64,000 bases of DNA, from positions 1,348,976,050 through 1,349,040,049 of the forward strand of contig OY856411.1 in NCBI GenBank assembly GCA_963693085.1, in the 5' to 3' direction. The position numbers and the translations under genes are program-made. This DNA is from Alisma plantago-aquatica. Its lineage: Eukaryota; Streptophyta; Magnoliopsida; Alismatales; Alismataceae. This document shows, piece by piece, positions 20,516 through 35,229 of this stretch. Position 1 is the first letter of the stretch. Every line of letters starts with the position of its first letter. The notes under the pieces are model-generated. The model was not told the DNA's origin. It did not search any database and was given only the letters and a program-made list of their open reading frames with translations.

Positions 20516-23500
20516 GAACCTTTAACCTTCATCGTCACATTTTCCACCATGGCCAAATAACTTTCCCTAGAATCATCTTCAAACTATTTTTTTACTTGCT
20601 TGTATACTTTTCAAACCATATTAGTAGACATGGTTAATGACTAACATCTAATCTAGAACCTTGATCACACAATATAGTGGGAAACTACATACTACCTATG
20701 TTCTTGGAGATGTAGAAAACTACTCAGTCTAGTTGTTTGGGAGGAAGATTAGCGAACCCCTCAATACTCACATTAGTTGCAAATGCCATGCCTTGAATTT
20801 CATCCTTATTTATTTCTTCATGTAGATTCCCTTGGAATGAAAATTCTAGATGAAATAGGAATATATGACATGCAATTCAAACAAAATATTTCAAACACAA
20901 GGCTTAGTCACAATGTGTAGAAAATGTGCTTCATGTCGCACCCTTCACATTCTGATTTTTCCTAAAAAGAATGTGCACACTATCAATAACAAAAGTATTA
21001 ATTTAGCGTATGTGGCCCGTAATAGGATGGATCAACATGTAATATAGTTTAAGATCATCTCCATGGGAATTCAATATGATTAAATGCAATACAGTTCGCA
21101 TCAATCATGTAGTTCAAATAATAAAAGTTATTTGGCCAAAAGAGTCCAAAATTAAATAGATGTTATTAAGAATTATCTTTCACATGATCAAATAAAATCA
21201 ATGTGGTTGGTACCTAGACACCTGACAATCTTTTGATGAACATTGAAACAAAATGGATATGAGTTCCTCTTATCCAAATTTCACACTACATTATGATTAA
21301 TGATTTGAACCTATTAATTGATAAGGCGGATAGATTACTCACCTCTCTAGTCATAAAACTAATACAAGATGTTAATCTCTCTTTTCTCACTCCAAATAGA
21401 GTCATAAACACACTTCATTACTTGCACAAGGAGACTTGTCATGCATTAATCCTTATTCACTTTTATGTAGTAGTAGTTATAGCTCTATCTTCCCTCAATT
21501 AAATTGTACCTCTCTGAAGATACAAATTGGGAACATACAGATCATAGGCCACAAATTCTCATAAACTAGGAATAATAATTAGAGAATAAATAAGCAAATT
21601 CAGGATATTACAACTAGTTTGCCATCACATGATTAACATGTACCATTTAGGCACCAAACACAAGATAGATTATTCCACATAGGTAGGTAATACACAAACC
21701 AAGTTGGATATAACAAAATTCACAAGTTCCATGGAGAAAATAGCAGAAAATATAAAAGAAGAGAAGCAAAAACGAGATACAAAACTTGTAGAGGAGATAT
21801 CCTCTATAATGGAGCTAAACTTGAAGATTCCCAAGCATGGAGGGAGAGAAATCCACATTTGTATCCTTCATGTTCTTCCTTTCAGCATCTTCTAGAGCTG
21901 AGTTACCTTTTAAGTTGCCTCTCCTACTTTTTCCCAAGTTGGAATGAACTAAAAGATGTTTCCTCATAACCAACCTTGTCTCTTTTTACAATTTTCTCTA
22001 CTTACACTAGTATACACATCATGATTGGATGATACACGTCATGTCCACAATAGTTACTCAATTTTGGTCTTAAAATTGTTCAGTACGCAATGCACATGGA
22101 GACACACATTAATTCATACATTTGGTATAGTAGTAACTAATAATATTGCATGATGTGTCATTGACCAGACATGTCATGCATGATGATGATTGATAAGTAT
22201 GTGGTTTTGATGTGGCACAAGTGATTCTCTGATATAGCATGGTTTGCCTGTTGAGATTGAGTTTGCAAATAGCTTCCTTGATCAGGCATGACATGTACAT
22301 GTAGCAACATGTTGTTCATGATGAGATTGAGGGAACTGAAGGATGCTTCTAGATGTGTGCATTGCATGCACATGCAAGTGCACTGCATGATTATGTGAAG
22401 AAAGGCCTATTATTTAATTCTGGAGTCTCCTTTTTGGTGATGAAGGTTGAATTTATTTTAGATAAAACAAGATTTGTGATATCAATAATAAAATACCTCC
22501 AATTAGTACAAATGACAATAATAAGACTAACTAATCTAAACATACAATTGCATGCATAAAATGTAGCCAAGGTATGAAATTTGGATCAATAGGTGCATTA
22601 AATTAGGACATAAAAAATAGAATGAACCACGTTCATCCCATTTTATGGACTTGATATTGAGGCCCCATGGTCGTACAACATTACTTTCACCAAGTAATGA
22701 ACCATATTTGTCACATGCAATGCTGAACAAAAGATTAATCTCTCCCCCCCCCTTCTTGGGAGAGTGTAAAAGGATACACTTGATCCTCCATAGTCATTTG
22801 ACTAGATCACTCACTTAAAAGAAATCATGTTTTTCTTCTGGGCATTGGAGGGACATGATGTATAAAGGATGTGTAACCCTTAATTATATGGGAAAATAGG
22901 AGTTTATAATAGTTGTAGTATGTTTACAATGGCACCGTGGGGGTGTGTGCCATGAACTATATGTTTCTCTTTACGGATGGGTTTGCATGATGAATATCAT
23001 TAGTGAGATTTGTTTTGTGCATACTATGAGCGTGAAGGTTTATGTGATCTCTTTTAGACCATGGATCATGCCCAATTAGCCTTACTCTTATAGGGTTTTA
23101 CTTAGAGAATAATGGGAGATGTGTCATTTAGACATACTTATTTGATATCGAGTATGATTGTCATTGCTCTTGTATCTACTTAGTTTGGGTATGGTTTCCA
23201 TTTTTCCATAACCTAATTGGGGAAATGTAAAAGTTATTATTTGTGAGATGGTGCAGTTTATAGTCTTCATCCCATAATCAAGAAGGTATATGCACATGAA
23301 AAATAAAGGGGGGATCTTATAAGGGTCTTGTACCATATGGTCTAGGTTCATTTGATATGAAAATTGAAAATGGGTGGTCCAATTTTCAGGTCATGGTGTA
23401 GGACCACTGGGAGGAAAAGATGGGCAGACCATATTGCTATTGGGTGGCATATTGATCAAGTGGGAGATCCTTTAAATTGAATAGAGTTGGCATGCACAAA

Positions 23501-26500
23501 GCACATTTTGGTATTTGATTAGGATTTGGAAGTTATGTCCAAGATTGTTGACTGATTATCCTTATGGTGAAAATGGTAGGACATGTTTGAAAGCATCAAG
23601 CTCAGTTGCAAAGTCGATCAACATGGTATTTGTTTTAAGCATGAGTGTTAGACCACACATTCATATATGTGTATCTTACGGCTAAGCATGCAGTTTGCAT
23701 GGCATAAAGCAGAACATGGTTCAAATGTGAAAGAACATAGCTTGTAGGTGTTGTAAATTTGGTCAACCTTTCATCATAAGATGGAAGGTTTGAAAGTTTA
23801 TGATTAAGGTGGTCAAGGTCTTTCTGAAGGGTTTTTCTGAATTGGACAACTTTAGGCATGTTGGATAGACGGTCAAGCTTTAAAGGAGTTCCATGAAAAG
23901 GTTACTCAAGATCTTGAGTGAATCATATCTTCCCTTTGGCAGGTAGTAAGAGTTTTACCTATGAGTGGTGGGCTCAAGTGATGAGACAAAAAAGTCAGAT
24001 CCTTTCCATGTGTGTTATGTGGAAAGATCTTGGAAAAGGTTTCTTAAAACATGAGATGGCTTATGATTTTATTTTGACAACCTCAAGGCACAAAGTAACC
24101 TACCCAAAAGATGTTAGTTAATATTCCAAATTATACATCATGTAATAATAAATTCCAATAGCCTAACGACATGGTAATGGTTGTAAAATGTTGGGAAAAT
24201 TGTATGTGTTAGGAGTAAGAGCCAAGAGGGGATCCATCCTTACTCGATCAAATAAAAGGAATATTCCTAATCTAAACACCAACATGAATATTTACAATGG
24301 TATATTATCTGGTACAATTAGTATGTTTAAATACTAAGGTACAATAGCCAAATAAATGTTTTGACTATTATAATTGTTATAAGATTACGTGGTTGACACC
24401 CACATGGGTTACTACATGAGGCATAATCTACAACACTATTCTTGCAGAGGGAAATCCAACCACTCCAATCCTATCTCCCAAGGAACATCTGATATGCATG
24501 TGCATGCCTTGGTTAACTTAGTCATATTTACAAAGTCCTCTTTACCAAAGGGGCTGGAAGCAAACCCCACAAAAGAAGAGAAGTAGAAATTAATTAGGAA
24601 AATTTGGTATGTACATATGATAGGGAATTGGGTGATAAAAAAGGGAAAGGGCAAAATATAATATGCTAGGCTTCCAATAAAAGAGAGGAATGCAAATCAT
24701 CTAAATGGATGTTAGAAAAAAAATTCAATAAGATGGAATTAAAGGATATACTTACCATTTAACAATATAAAACATGACAAAAAACAAGGCAGTTCATTTA
24801 AAGAGGGAATTAGCAAGAATGGAGTCCATGCCTTTTTTAAACAATTCCACAAATACAGACAGATAAAGAAATGCATCTTGTTTATTAAACATGACAAAAC
24901 TATAATAATAGAAAACATACATGTAGGAATAACATAGCTATCATATAATATGGGTGAGAAGGAAAAGATTTCCAAAAATACAGAAAGATAAAGAAATGCA
25001 TCTTGTTTATTAAACATGACAAACTATAATAATAGAAAACATACATGTAGGAATAACATAGATATCATATAATATGGGTGAGAAGGAAAAGATACATGTC
25101 TGCTCTTTTAAATACATTGTAGGAATTATCGCCTCTACATAATTATACGGTGTGGAAATTCATCATATACACACAAAAAGAATATATACATATTAAATTA
25201 TGCTAGTAAGTCACCATATGATGCTTAATAAAAGTACAAGTAAGTTCATCTCATGTGTAAGGGATGATAACACCCTTTTTATCATAACAAGTGGGTTAGA
25301 GGACCCATTAACAAAGATCCCACTAATTTATGGTTCAAAGAGAGCAAATATCTTATAATGATCAATCCTTAAAAGTGATTTTAATATCTTATAATGATCT
25401 ATCTTTAGAAGTTGTTTTAAGGGGCATGTAATACAAAAATAACTCAAGAGTTATGCCTCATTTAAATAAATTAGGGAAAAATCACCAAACAGATCAAGAG
25501 AGAGGAAAATAGGTAATTCTTCAATATGACTCAAAGAAATATAACATACTGGATAATCAAACTTAATATGTAATCATGTTCAAACCCTAGGTCCAAAACA
25601 GAGGCTTGATCCTCCTACTAAGATTTATATAGATTAATTGTTAAATTCTTATTAAACGTGCAAAGCCTAATATTACCTTTTTATGTTTACTAAAATAGGT
25701 AAAAACCTATATATTTAGGTAGAATATATTTTTCAATTCCAAAACATATGAATTCATTAAATTTTGACTTATGAATAATTAGATATCAATTTTAGAAATT
25801 TATTATTGTTTATGTCATTTATAAATACCAAGACTTGGGATAAAGGAGTTTGAGGCCCCACATCATGCCTTACCGGTTGATGTGAGAAATGGCAATTTTG
25901 TGAAACTCCCTTCTCAAGATCTCATGCCATTAACCAAGGAAACAAACATTAAAAGACCATGGTACCCTCATAATCGCTACTCAATGTTTCCCTCGTGGTC
26001 AACCCTATGAAACCACTACATGTGATCTTCATCTCGATCATCTAGACAACACATGTAGAAGCAGTTTGCATGTTTGGATCATATGAGATGGGAAGTCTAA
26101 TTAGAAGGAAAACTATGTGGAAATCATTGAAGAGGGCTTGGAAAATCATTGTGAGGCTAAAGAACCAACAAGTAAGGAAAATGATGTATAAAACGATCAA
26201 AATAATGGATAATTTCAAAGGTGAAAAGGTAGAATGGGGAGTTGATGATTTACTAGAATCGAGGGGAGAAGAACCACAGAGGAAACCTCATAGCAAGTCA
26301 AAAATTCTAATTATGACCTTCCCAATCTCCTGAAGTCAATGAATACTTTAACCTAGGAACCTCCAACGAGCATCTCCAACTAGAGTCAGAGGTAATTTCT
26401 TAAGCACTTGCACCCTAAAATGACATTAGGGAGACTTTTCTTAGGTCACAAGAATGCTTACCATGGGAAAGATCGAATGGTGGTGGTATGTCTGACCACT

Positions 26501-26998
26501 GTAAGGTTTTCATTTTTAGAGAGGAAGTCAGGGTTAATGATTTCAACTAGAAGGTATTCATGATAACTTGACAAAGAAGTATAGTTCTATAGGAGACAAA
26601 AGTTCTTTGCGGTCCATAATATATAGGTTTGATTTAGGATAAAAGGATAGTTATGTTCTTTTGGGAAACAACAAAAATGGAGGTGAGAGTAGATTCAAGG
26701 GGTTTGCTTGTTTAGTACAGAGAGGGATATATTTGAGTTTAAGGGGTATGGAATTCCATGAGGGAAAAAATAGAGTAAAATCATGAGGATTAATGTGTAC
26801 GGTCTTGAGGAGAGGGTGTGCAATGAAAATACAAAAAAAATCTCCTAATAACACCCAAGCCAACAAATCCTTCATAGCCATAAAACATTATACTAAATAC
26901 ATAATAGGGATATTGAATATATTTTATTCCATGCTAGTTGTCCAACAACTAGATAGGTATTATGTCACTATAGAAAAATTGCACCTCTAGATCTGTAT
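20516..26998. other. AT-rich spacer, no gene recognised
   Basis: About 6.5 kb with only short open frames in all six frames and no recognisable domain, tRNA or LTR boundary. The 87-codon frame at 26070-26333 and the 63-codon frame at 21704-21895 are Lys-rich and resemble nothing I know. A C-tract lies at 22743-22753. It is probably old decayed transposon sequence. Confidence 0.5.
24846..25095. repeat. 125-bp tandem duplication
   Basis: Two adjacent copies (24846-24970 and 24971-25095), nearly identical apart from a one-base indel and a few substitutions. Each contains AGATAAAGAAATGCATCTTG and ATACATGTAGGAATAACATA. Confidence 0.9.
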
Positions 26999-29900
26999 CC
27001 AAGTTGTTGTTGTTGTTGCCGCGTCCTCACTGAGAAGGACAAGATCATCCACAAAACATAAGTCAGAGATGCAATTTTTCCTGTTAGTGAATGTAGGTGG
27101 CTTCTATCTGAGTTGGTCCACTTCAACTTGAATTTCCTTGCAAAAACTCTCCATGTTGATCACAAAAATGTACAAAGACAATGGATCTCCCTACTTCACT
27201 CCTCTCAAGTGCTTCATAGGGGGTAGTTAATCACCATTCCTAGTTAACGTAGACTCATTAGACGTGATGATTTGCATTATGATGTTGACGATGTATTGTG
27301 GTTGAGAGGAATTATTTACTAAGTTAAGGATAAAATCTTAGATGAGCTTATAGTGCCTTGGATATGTCTACTTCGATCGCTATTCCTGTTTTCTTAGTTT
27401 TGACCTTCTTCATTAAATGAATGACCTCCTGCATAAGAATTACAATAACATGCAAAAACCTTCCCATGATGAAACTTGTTTGAGTCAAAGCAATCCACTC
27501 ATTCATATATGTCTTCATCCTATTAATGAGAACCTTGGACATTACTTTCTCACAAATATTGTTTAGAGATGTGGGGCTAAGATGACTACATGATGTAGGA
27601 TTTTGGTTCTTAGGGATAAGAATAATCATGGAGTTTGTAACTACATGATCTAAGGGTTGGCCTTTGAAAGGACCTTGCACAAAAGAAATTAGGTCAGCTT
27701 TAATGTGGTTCCAATTAGTTTGGAGAAAACCTACATCAATTCCATCCGATATTGGTGCCTTTAGAGCCCACAACTCAAACAGGATCACCTTCATCTCACT
27801 ATCTTCAGGCATGTGTGCAAGTTGGCACATTTGTTGTTCTTATAGATGTGGGAAGTGGTCCACATACAATACTACCTTCTATAACTGAGAGTCTGAGTTA
27901 GGATCCTTCAGGAGCTTGAAAAAAAATCACCCAGCATCACCCCCAGTTCAATTTTGTTCTCAACCCATTCACGATCTTTGTTTTACAGTATTGATATCTT
28001 ATTTCTTCAACATCTAGCTTTCACCAATGTATGGAAAAAAATTGTTGTTCCCATCACCCAATTCCATCCACTCACAATATGCTTTTTGCCTTTGCTCCAT
28101 TTCTTTGAGCCTCATCTGTTCCAATATATCAAGCTTGTAGGTTGATGATGTGGTTCTCAGCCTCCGGGTTATATTGTGCAGTAAAGTCTTTCATTGCCAA
28201 AGGATCAAGAACATCAATGACTTTTTCTTTTGCCATATCTCCTTCCTGATATTAGTGTCCCATCTCATTGCTTCATTGATGAAGTTCCTTAAGTTAGTCG
28301 TATATCCCCACATTGTCTTTGCAATGTGATTTGAGCATTGAATGGAAGTCCTTATATTCATTCCATTAAGAAAGTGTATGTGACTGTTTTACATATTTGG
28401 ATGAGTCGGATTCCATGTTGGTGAGGATTGGGGCATGATATGATTTAATTCTTCTATCACCTCCATTGATGCATGACTGAACTTCTCAAGCCATAGTTGG
28501 TTTCCTACAACTCTATCCAATCTTATTTGTAGTACTCCCCTCTTAAAGGTCATCAAGGGTCCATGAGATCCCAGATCATCTAGATCGACCCAATGAATGC
28601 ATTCGAGAATTCCTTACAACTCTCTAAATCAAGAGTTTTACCTCCACTCTTCTCCTATGGTAATATATGAGCATTGATATCCCCTACTACAACCCATGAT
28701 TCATTGCAAGAGGAATTAATCTATAATTGGCATCCCTAAAGTAGTATTCTACTAGTTGATAGGGTGCTCCCATAGAAAAATATGAAAAAAGCCTTCCCAT
28801 CTATTCTAAAATGGATGAATTGTTTATGTGACTACACCACTTCCACACTATAGGTCTACTCATTCCACATTAACTAGATCCCTCCATACAAACCTTGATC
28901 CTCTATTATGTGCGATCTATTATAAGTGATACATTATATGATGTTTGAGTATTCTCACCACTAGTGTGTGGTTTGAGGATTGCTAATAGAAAAACTCAGT
29001 ACTTATGGATCAAACTTTTTAAGGCCATTTGTGTCTTATGGTCACAGATGCCATGTATGTTCTATGCCATTACGATCATGACTTGGCACTCGTTTGGGTA
29101 GTACCCTCACCTTAATCCGCATGTGCTTCTTCTTCTTCTTTCAATTCTTTATGGTGAGATTATTTGCTCCTCTTATGAGAATTATGTCTTATTTGAACTG
29201 GTCATATAAGATTTTTCCTATTTCTGAGGTGTATTCCCACAAAAGCATTAGCACCCCTAACTGAGGTACCAGGCAAAGTTTCACCCGTCGTGAACCTTAC
29301 ATTATGAAATAGGTTTGGGGGTCCTTTGACACCTTCGATCAATCTATCCCCAGTAGCATGTACTGCAGAATGCTTTGGATCAAGGACCTTCTCAGAAAAC
29401 ACCAATGCAGTAGGTGTAGTGTTTTGTTGTGAAGATGGGTTCACTTCCTTTGCTATTTTTTGTGATAGTTCTTGGTGTGCCTTATTGTTCTATTTGTTTT
29501 GCTTCCTCTCCCTCCAATCTATCCTCCCAATTTTTCAATTTGCCTCATAAGTATCCTTTACTATTTCCTCCACTTTGTCCTTTCTATCTGAGTTCTACAT
29601 GTTTTCAAACTTGTTTTGAGACCTGATAATATCATCAACTCTCACTTTTGGGCTTCATCCTCAATTTGTTAAACAGCAACCTACATGAATGTATGAGGAG
29701 AATTGTTGGTGCACTATGTTCTTTGCTTCTGGGTGTGATCTAATGTTGTCCATCTAGGTGTCCATAGGAATGCCAAGCATTTTTCTCAGGCATGCACTCC
29801 TTATCCGCATGTTTGATATTTCCATAGTTGAGGCCTATAACTTAGATATTCTCATATTACACTTGATATTTTCTCTCAGTTATAAATATCACCAGCACTA

Positions 29901-30870
29901 ATGCCTTCCCCGGTGAGACCTCTATTGCAATCCTTGTGAATCTACCTCTTCTTTTCATAATGGTATATATATCTACTTCAATGGTTTCGATGTGATTCCT
30001 GGATGTTGGATGAAAGTATCATGATAAAGATGGATCTGTAAACTCGGGATTTTAATCCAGAACACCATCCATTATGGACATATATGTTGTCTGTGGTGAA
30101 TAAGGTATGTCATCTATGCATGGAGAGGTACAACCCAAACAATGGACATGGCCCTTCAGTCAGGGATCTGATGTAGTCTTCTTCCAGTTGTAGTTGAACG
30201 AGAAAGTAGTCATGATCAAGGTATATCCAGTTGAAGATCCCCATAAGTTTCTAAAGAAGATAGATCTTATCCTTCAACATTAGATACCTGATCCCCCTAG
30301 ATATTAGCTTTACTACAATAGAAAATTTCCATAGTTTCAAAAGACATTCAATAGCTTCATCACAAATATCAAAAGTTTGGGCCTTTCCTTAATTGGTAAT
30401 GAGGACGTCCTCTAATTTCAACAAGGATCCCATATCAAGGAACTCGAAAGGATCTTCTCCTAGAAATTGTTCATGACCTCCTTACAAAATATTTTTTGTC
30501 TACGTGTATCAACGATTTCATTGTGTTGCTACATCCATGGCCTTGTATGTATCTTAACATTGTCCATTTAGGTGTGGGAATTGGTTCGCTTGATTTTCCA
30601 CTGGGTTTGTGCTCCATCGAAGCATCATGGAAGATTTAACCCACTTCTGGTGACATCACATCTCATCTCAAATTATAGTCAAGGTTAATCCCAATGTTCC
30701 TAAGGATTGAGCTTTGTGTAAAACTCCTTGCTCCTCCTACTTCCCTACAACACCATGGAGGTCAGGCCTTCCGTCTTGCTTGTGTGTGAAACAGAAATAT
30801 CCTTCAATCCCCTCCATCAAAGGGATGATCATATGTCTCCAATGTTTGTTCACCGCCATCTCCATATTGC
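26999..30870 (-). mobile_element. Degenerate L1-type LINE
   Basis: Pieces in the order and orientation of a plant L1 LINE. ORF1 starts at about 30868 (MEMAVNKHWRHM), with a DUF4283-like region at 30010-30500 and a decayed zinc-knuckle area near 29800. The endonuclease starts near 29095, with SWVVVGDINAHILP at about 28655-28700. Reverse transcriptase covers 27830-26999 with CFVDDLVLLSE. Many stops and frameshifts throughout. The 3' end stops right after the FVDD box at a run of CAACAACAAC, so the C-terminal part and tail are missing. I could not identify target duplications. Confidence 0.75.
27348..27830 (-). pseudogene. LINE reverse transcriptase fragment
   Basis: A 160-codon open segment matching the fingers-palm part of the L1 reverse transcriptase: a decayed KSPGPDG-type block (here KAPISDGIDVGFLQTNW), NSMIILIPKNQNPTSCSHLSP, EKVMSKVLINRMKTY and the start of the IEVDISKAL motif A. 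Motif C (FVDD) follows in another frame near 27045-27060. The normal FADD is FVDD here. Confidence 0.75.
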
Positions 30871-33800
30871 CGGCCACTCCATGACCCTAGAGCCTTAACT
30901 CCTATTAAAAACATGTTGCATTCATATTATGATACTCATTGCAAATAAATAAATCCCCATGCATAGTCTTAAAAATACTATACATTGTTCTTAAATATTA
31001 AAACTACAAATAACTTCTTTATAAACCCTAGGATCTAATATTTCAACATGGAATAACTAAAATATAAAAGGAAATATTCTAAATATTAGGACCCACTAGA
31101 GTAGATGGATCCCTAGCGGGTTGCACTTGAGAGTCTTATAATCCATGGCTTGCTCTTATTTAGTCCTTATTTGCTCCAACACCTAGGGAGATCGTGTCCT
31201 CAACCATGCAAATGGGAAAACAACACATCAGTAAATGATACTAGTACTTAATAGCATAAGTAAAATAATTATACTTGACATTTAAAGAAAACTTGATTTG
31301 AATATTAACTTAAGCATTCTCGAAATAACTTCTTGACATAAACAAGAATTGAATAACTAAAATATGCATCTCTCTATGATTTACCCACTTAAGAGCCCAT
31401 AATTGGCATGAAAAACCATGATTGGATATAAAACCCCATAACGACCCCTTGAGGCGCATGATTGTGGGATCATATAATACTTAATCAAATTATTATATCA
31501 TGATTATTAATATGTATGTTAGAATCATCTTTGGACATTAAATTTTTAACAAGATGGGATTTCTCCCCCTTGAAACATGAACTTTAAATTTCAGTCATCA
31601 TTAATCATAGTCTCTAACCTTAGTGATCATGGTAACCATAAGACATAAGATATAGAAACCATCAAGCAATTTATATAATGAACATGATTTAGGGCATTGA
31701 ACTATAATCATAATTTCTACTTTATACATAACATTCAAATCAACCTTGAATACCTATGCATAATAGCATGATCCATTTACCTAGAGAAAGACACCTAAGT
31801 CAATCTTCCCTTATCATGATTAGGCTCTAATCACATGTTAATAATCATTGAACACCATAAATCAATACTTCATATTGATTCTAGATCAAATTAGGGTTGA
31901 TTAAGGTTAAGTGGTCTTATTGATGATTAGGTTCATTGTTCTATGAACTTGATGCTTTACTTATTAGGTTATCTCAAAACAATTCACTAAACACTAAATA
32001 GGTTTCAATTAATTGTACACATACTTAGTTTTAAGAATACATTAGGGTTTCCTAATAAAAGACAAAACACATTTTTAAATGAAATATTTGATTTCCTTGT
32101 TAAAATTTCTTTTTAAGGAGTATTTTTCCATAATTTTGTGACAATTGGTTGAATTGTTATGGATTTTTTAAGGACAGACGAATCAGAACATGATATAAAT
32201 CGTCGTTGTCAAATTATCCAAAAATTGTGCCTAGTTGGGCTAATCAGGGCCTACCACCTGGACAAAGCCCTCTTTCTAACAAAATCTCACGATAAAAGAC
32301 CTCAAACAACTAAGTCCCAATTATGCTCATGAGGGTGTTTGAAAATAATAAATGAGACCACGGGTAAAGTTGTACAACAACTATCTATATCAGTCATCTT
32401 TCTTCAATAGAGCTTTAGATAAAATCTCACATTTGCATCATTAACGCAGAGCTAAAACAAGGAATACCCTCTCTTCAAACCAGGAATAAAAAACTAGAAG
32501 ATCAGGGATTGCCCCTCAATCACAACCATACGAAACAAATGCAAACAAAACACAAAAATCAACCAAGAGAAACCAAGCATCTATCAAGGTTTAGTAACCC
32601 ACAAACTTGAAAAAAAAACTACATGATATCTCAAATTGATCCCAACATAGTGTTTAAGGTTTTAAAAGGCATCCCTGAAGAGCTTCCATAGTTGGAAGCG
32701 AAGTTTGGAGGCCTCAACCTCATTGCTGGAGTTGAGATTGGGCACCGCAGGTGCTACAATCTAGGTAGGTTTACACAGAGGAGATTGGGAGCATGGGAAG
32801 ACGAGGTATTGTGCTCTGGGGTTTAATGATAGTTAAGGGATGCCTTTTCATAAGTTCACTAACCTATGATGATCGAGAATCCCAAAAGCAATAGGAAACT
32901 TGGGAGGAACATAGTACCTTGAGGTATGGGAGTTGTGATACATAAAACCTTATCTAAATAGGGATCTTTGTATGCATAGCTCTGCAAGGAACAACAAATG
33001 ATCAAAACATCTAGAGTGATTTAGTTATTTGAGAAGTAGATATGGGTAGGGGAGTTGGAAATTGAGGAATCCCAATGGGATTGGACTATGGGTGAGAGAT
33101 ATGACTCCCTCTACTAGTGGATCTGGGAGTCCAACCCAAAATGAATCCCATATATAGGAAGTTGTGTGTGACATAATAAATCATTAAACTATAGGTAAAT
33201 ATATCTTCATATTAATCAAGTTATCTATAAATTAGGATTTCAACAATATTGTTTCTTTCCTAAATGATTTGAAAGCTCTAGGGTGATTCAATTGAGTCCA
33301 AACATGGTAGGTTACCTTAGTTAACCATGAGGATTCCGAAAATTATATTAGTTTTTACGCTTGGCAATCATAATTATTCGTACTTTTATTTTTAAGATAA
33401 ACATGTATTTAATAATTTAGAATTATCTACAAACAATTGAGGATACATATTTTGATGAAGGTCAACTATTATTGTACTAAACTCATATAAACTATTATCT
33501 TACATGGTATATACATGACCCCCCAATGTGACATCATTCACAACTTTGTGCTAAGTTTTTTGTAAATAAATTACAAATGGATTCGATATGTGAAAAAGTG
33601 TCTTAAATATGTTGAAGTATGATATTAGTAACTTATTTAAGTCATATTGTCACACTAGGGTATACTTGAAGCATCACATATTGAACATTGGGAAAAATTT
33701 AAGTTTCTTATCAGGGATTATTTGCATTAGTATTTGAGATTTAAATTTCACTTAAGAATGAAAAAAGAATCTATTGAGATCCTTCCAATATTTTACTTGG

Positions 33801-33928
33801 AATTTGGGATGCTACAAGTATGTAGGCCCAAAATATGTTCGACAAGCGGCCAAGCCAATAACATACAGTGGATGTCCATAGGTGGAGGCACCCTCCCTCA
33901 CTCTTTAGGGTTAGATTTAGGATCTATG
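30871..33928. other. AT-rich spacer, no gene recognised
   Basis: No open frame over about 60 codons with any resemblance to a known protein, and no tRNA or terminal repeats seen. Confidence 0.5.
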
Positions 33929-34100
33929 CTCTACTACCATGTAATAAATAATATGGGATCCTAATGAGATGTTTTTTTATTGATGAATGACAAACTCCCC
34001 TCCTATATATAGGATAGGAGGTAGGTACAAGGAAGCAAACTTATCCCTAATGGATGAAGTCAATTAATTCCATATACATACTTAACTCATAACTCTAACA
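33929..34100 (-). mobile_element. Copia-like LTR remnant with primer binding site
   Basis: GCTCTACTACCA at 33929-33940 resembles the complement of a tRNA-Met primer binding site (two differences from GCTCTGATACCA). It is followed directly by TGTAATAAATAATATGGG, a palindromic TATA core CCTATATATAGG and an end at CTCTAACA near 34100. This is the layout of a small minus-strand 5' LTR plus binding site. No internal region or partner LTR was found, so this is a truncated copy. Confidence 0.45.
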
Positions 34101-35043
34101 ATGAAAATGGGCATCTCATTGTGGTTCAATATTACATGTTTTTGCACAAGTTTTTAGCTTAATCACCATAGCCGTTTTAGGACAAAATGACCTTTTCTGG
34201 TGAAAGTTCAGTTCACCCCAAATAATCTTCTTTCTCAATCTTGGATCTTCAAATAAGTTTCTAACCTTTAATCAGTCTTTCACATTTATCCCTATCCTAA
34301 AAACAAAGGAAACTATCATGCATGTGTCTATGGAATTACAAAAATAAAAAGTATACAATAAAGGTTTCAATTTTTTTTCAAAGATGTGGGTTGCCTCACA
34401 AGAGCACTAAATTTTACACCTACATCTAGGAAGTGCCACTTCAACAAATTACCAAGATTATTCTCAACAACCTTCTTAAAGAAACTCGGGGGTTGTTTTG
34501 CATTCCTTGATCAAAATAATATTCAAGACAATGATCATCAACATTGTTATTCCTCAATTCTTATTGCGGGGAGATCTCAAATATGTTGATCTTTAGTTCA
34601 TGTGCATGGTATCTACATATACTTGAATCTCATAGTTGTAGCCCAAAACTTACTTGTTGTATGAAATTCACTTTTATTAGCATTCTTTTGGATGACTCTC
34701 TTTTGAAGTGCACACATCCTTCAAAAATATGCATATGTGTGAATTTTCTTAATTGTGTAGCAATGGGATATTGACTTTCATTTTCTTCTATAACTTTACG
34801 ATGTCATTCTAACTCTTTTTCCCCTCTTGGATGGCGAAGGCTCATCCAAGCCATCTATAAAAAGGCATTTTTAGCACTTTCTTCACTAGGCGTCATTATA
34901 TATACCAACAATATCATAATATAAAAAAAACTTTTTTATTGTCACGATATCTATTCTTGTTATCACAATATTCAAAGTCAGTGTCATGATAGATATACTT
35001 GGTATCACAATATGCATAGTCAGTCTCACAATATCACTACTCA
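34101..35043. other. Spacer with short tandem repeats
   Basis: No gene seen. At 34941-35035, two and a half imperfect units of about 40 bp share TATCACAATAT and AGTCAGTGTCA-type words. Confidence 0.55.
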
Positions 35044-35178
35044 TGTATAATAAGTTTCTTTCAGTAAGTCAAACAAGAGAATGGGTCTCCTATTTATAGG
35101 AGCCAGGGAGTACATGGGCTTTATAGAAATAAGGGAAAATACAATGGAACTAAGCCCAACTAATCAAATATACCAACA
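35044..35178 (-). repeat. Copia 3' LTR
   Basis: 135 bp, TGTATAATAAG to ATATACCAACA on the plus strand. Aligns with 58774-58909, including the shared end ACTAATCAAATATACCAACA. Confidence 0.88.
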
Positions 35179-35229
35179 TGCCCCCTCAAGTTGGAGAGTA
35201 AACATTGTAAAGTCCCAACTTGATGCACA

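Noticed and set aside
22741..22753. C-tract as a polypurine tract of an LTR element
   Set aside because: No TG...CA border, partner LTR or primer site could be found near it.
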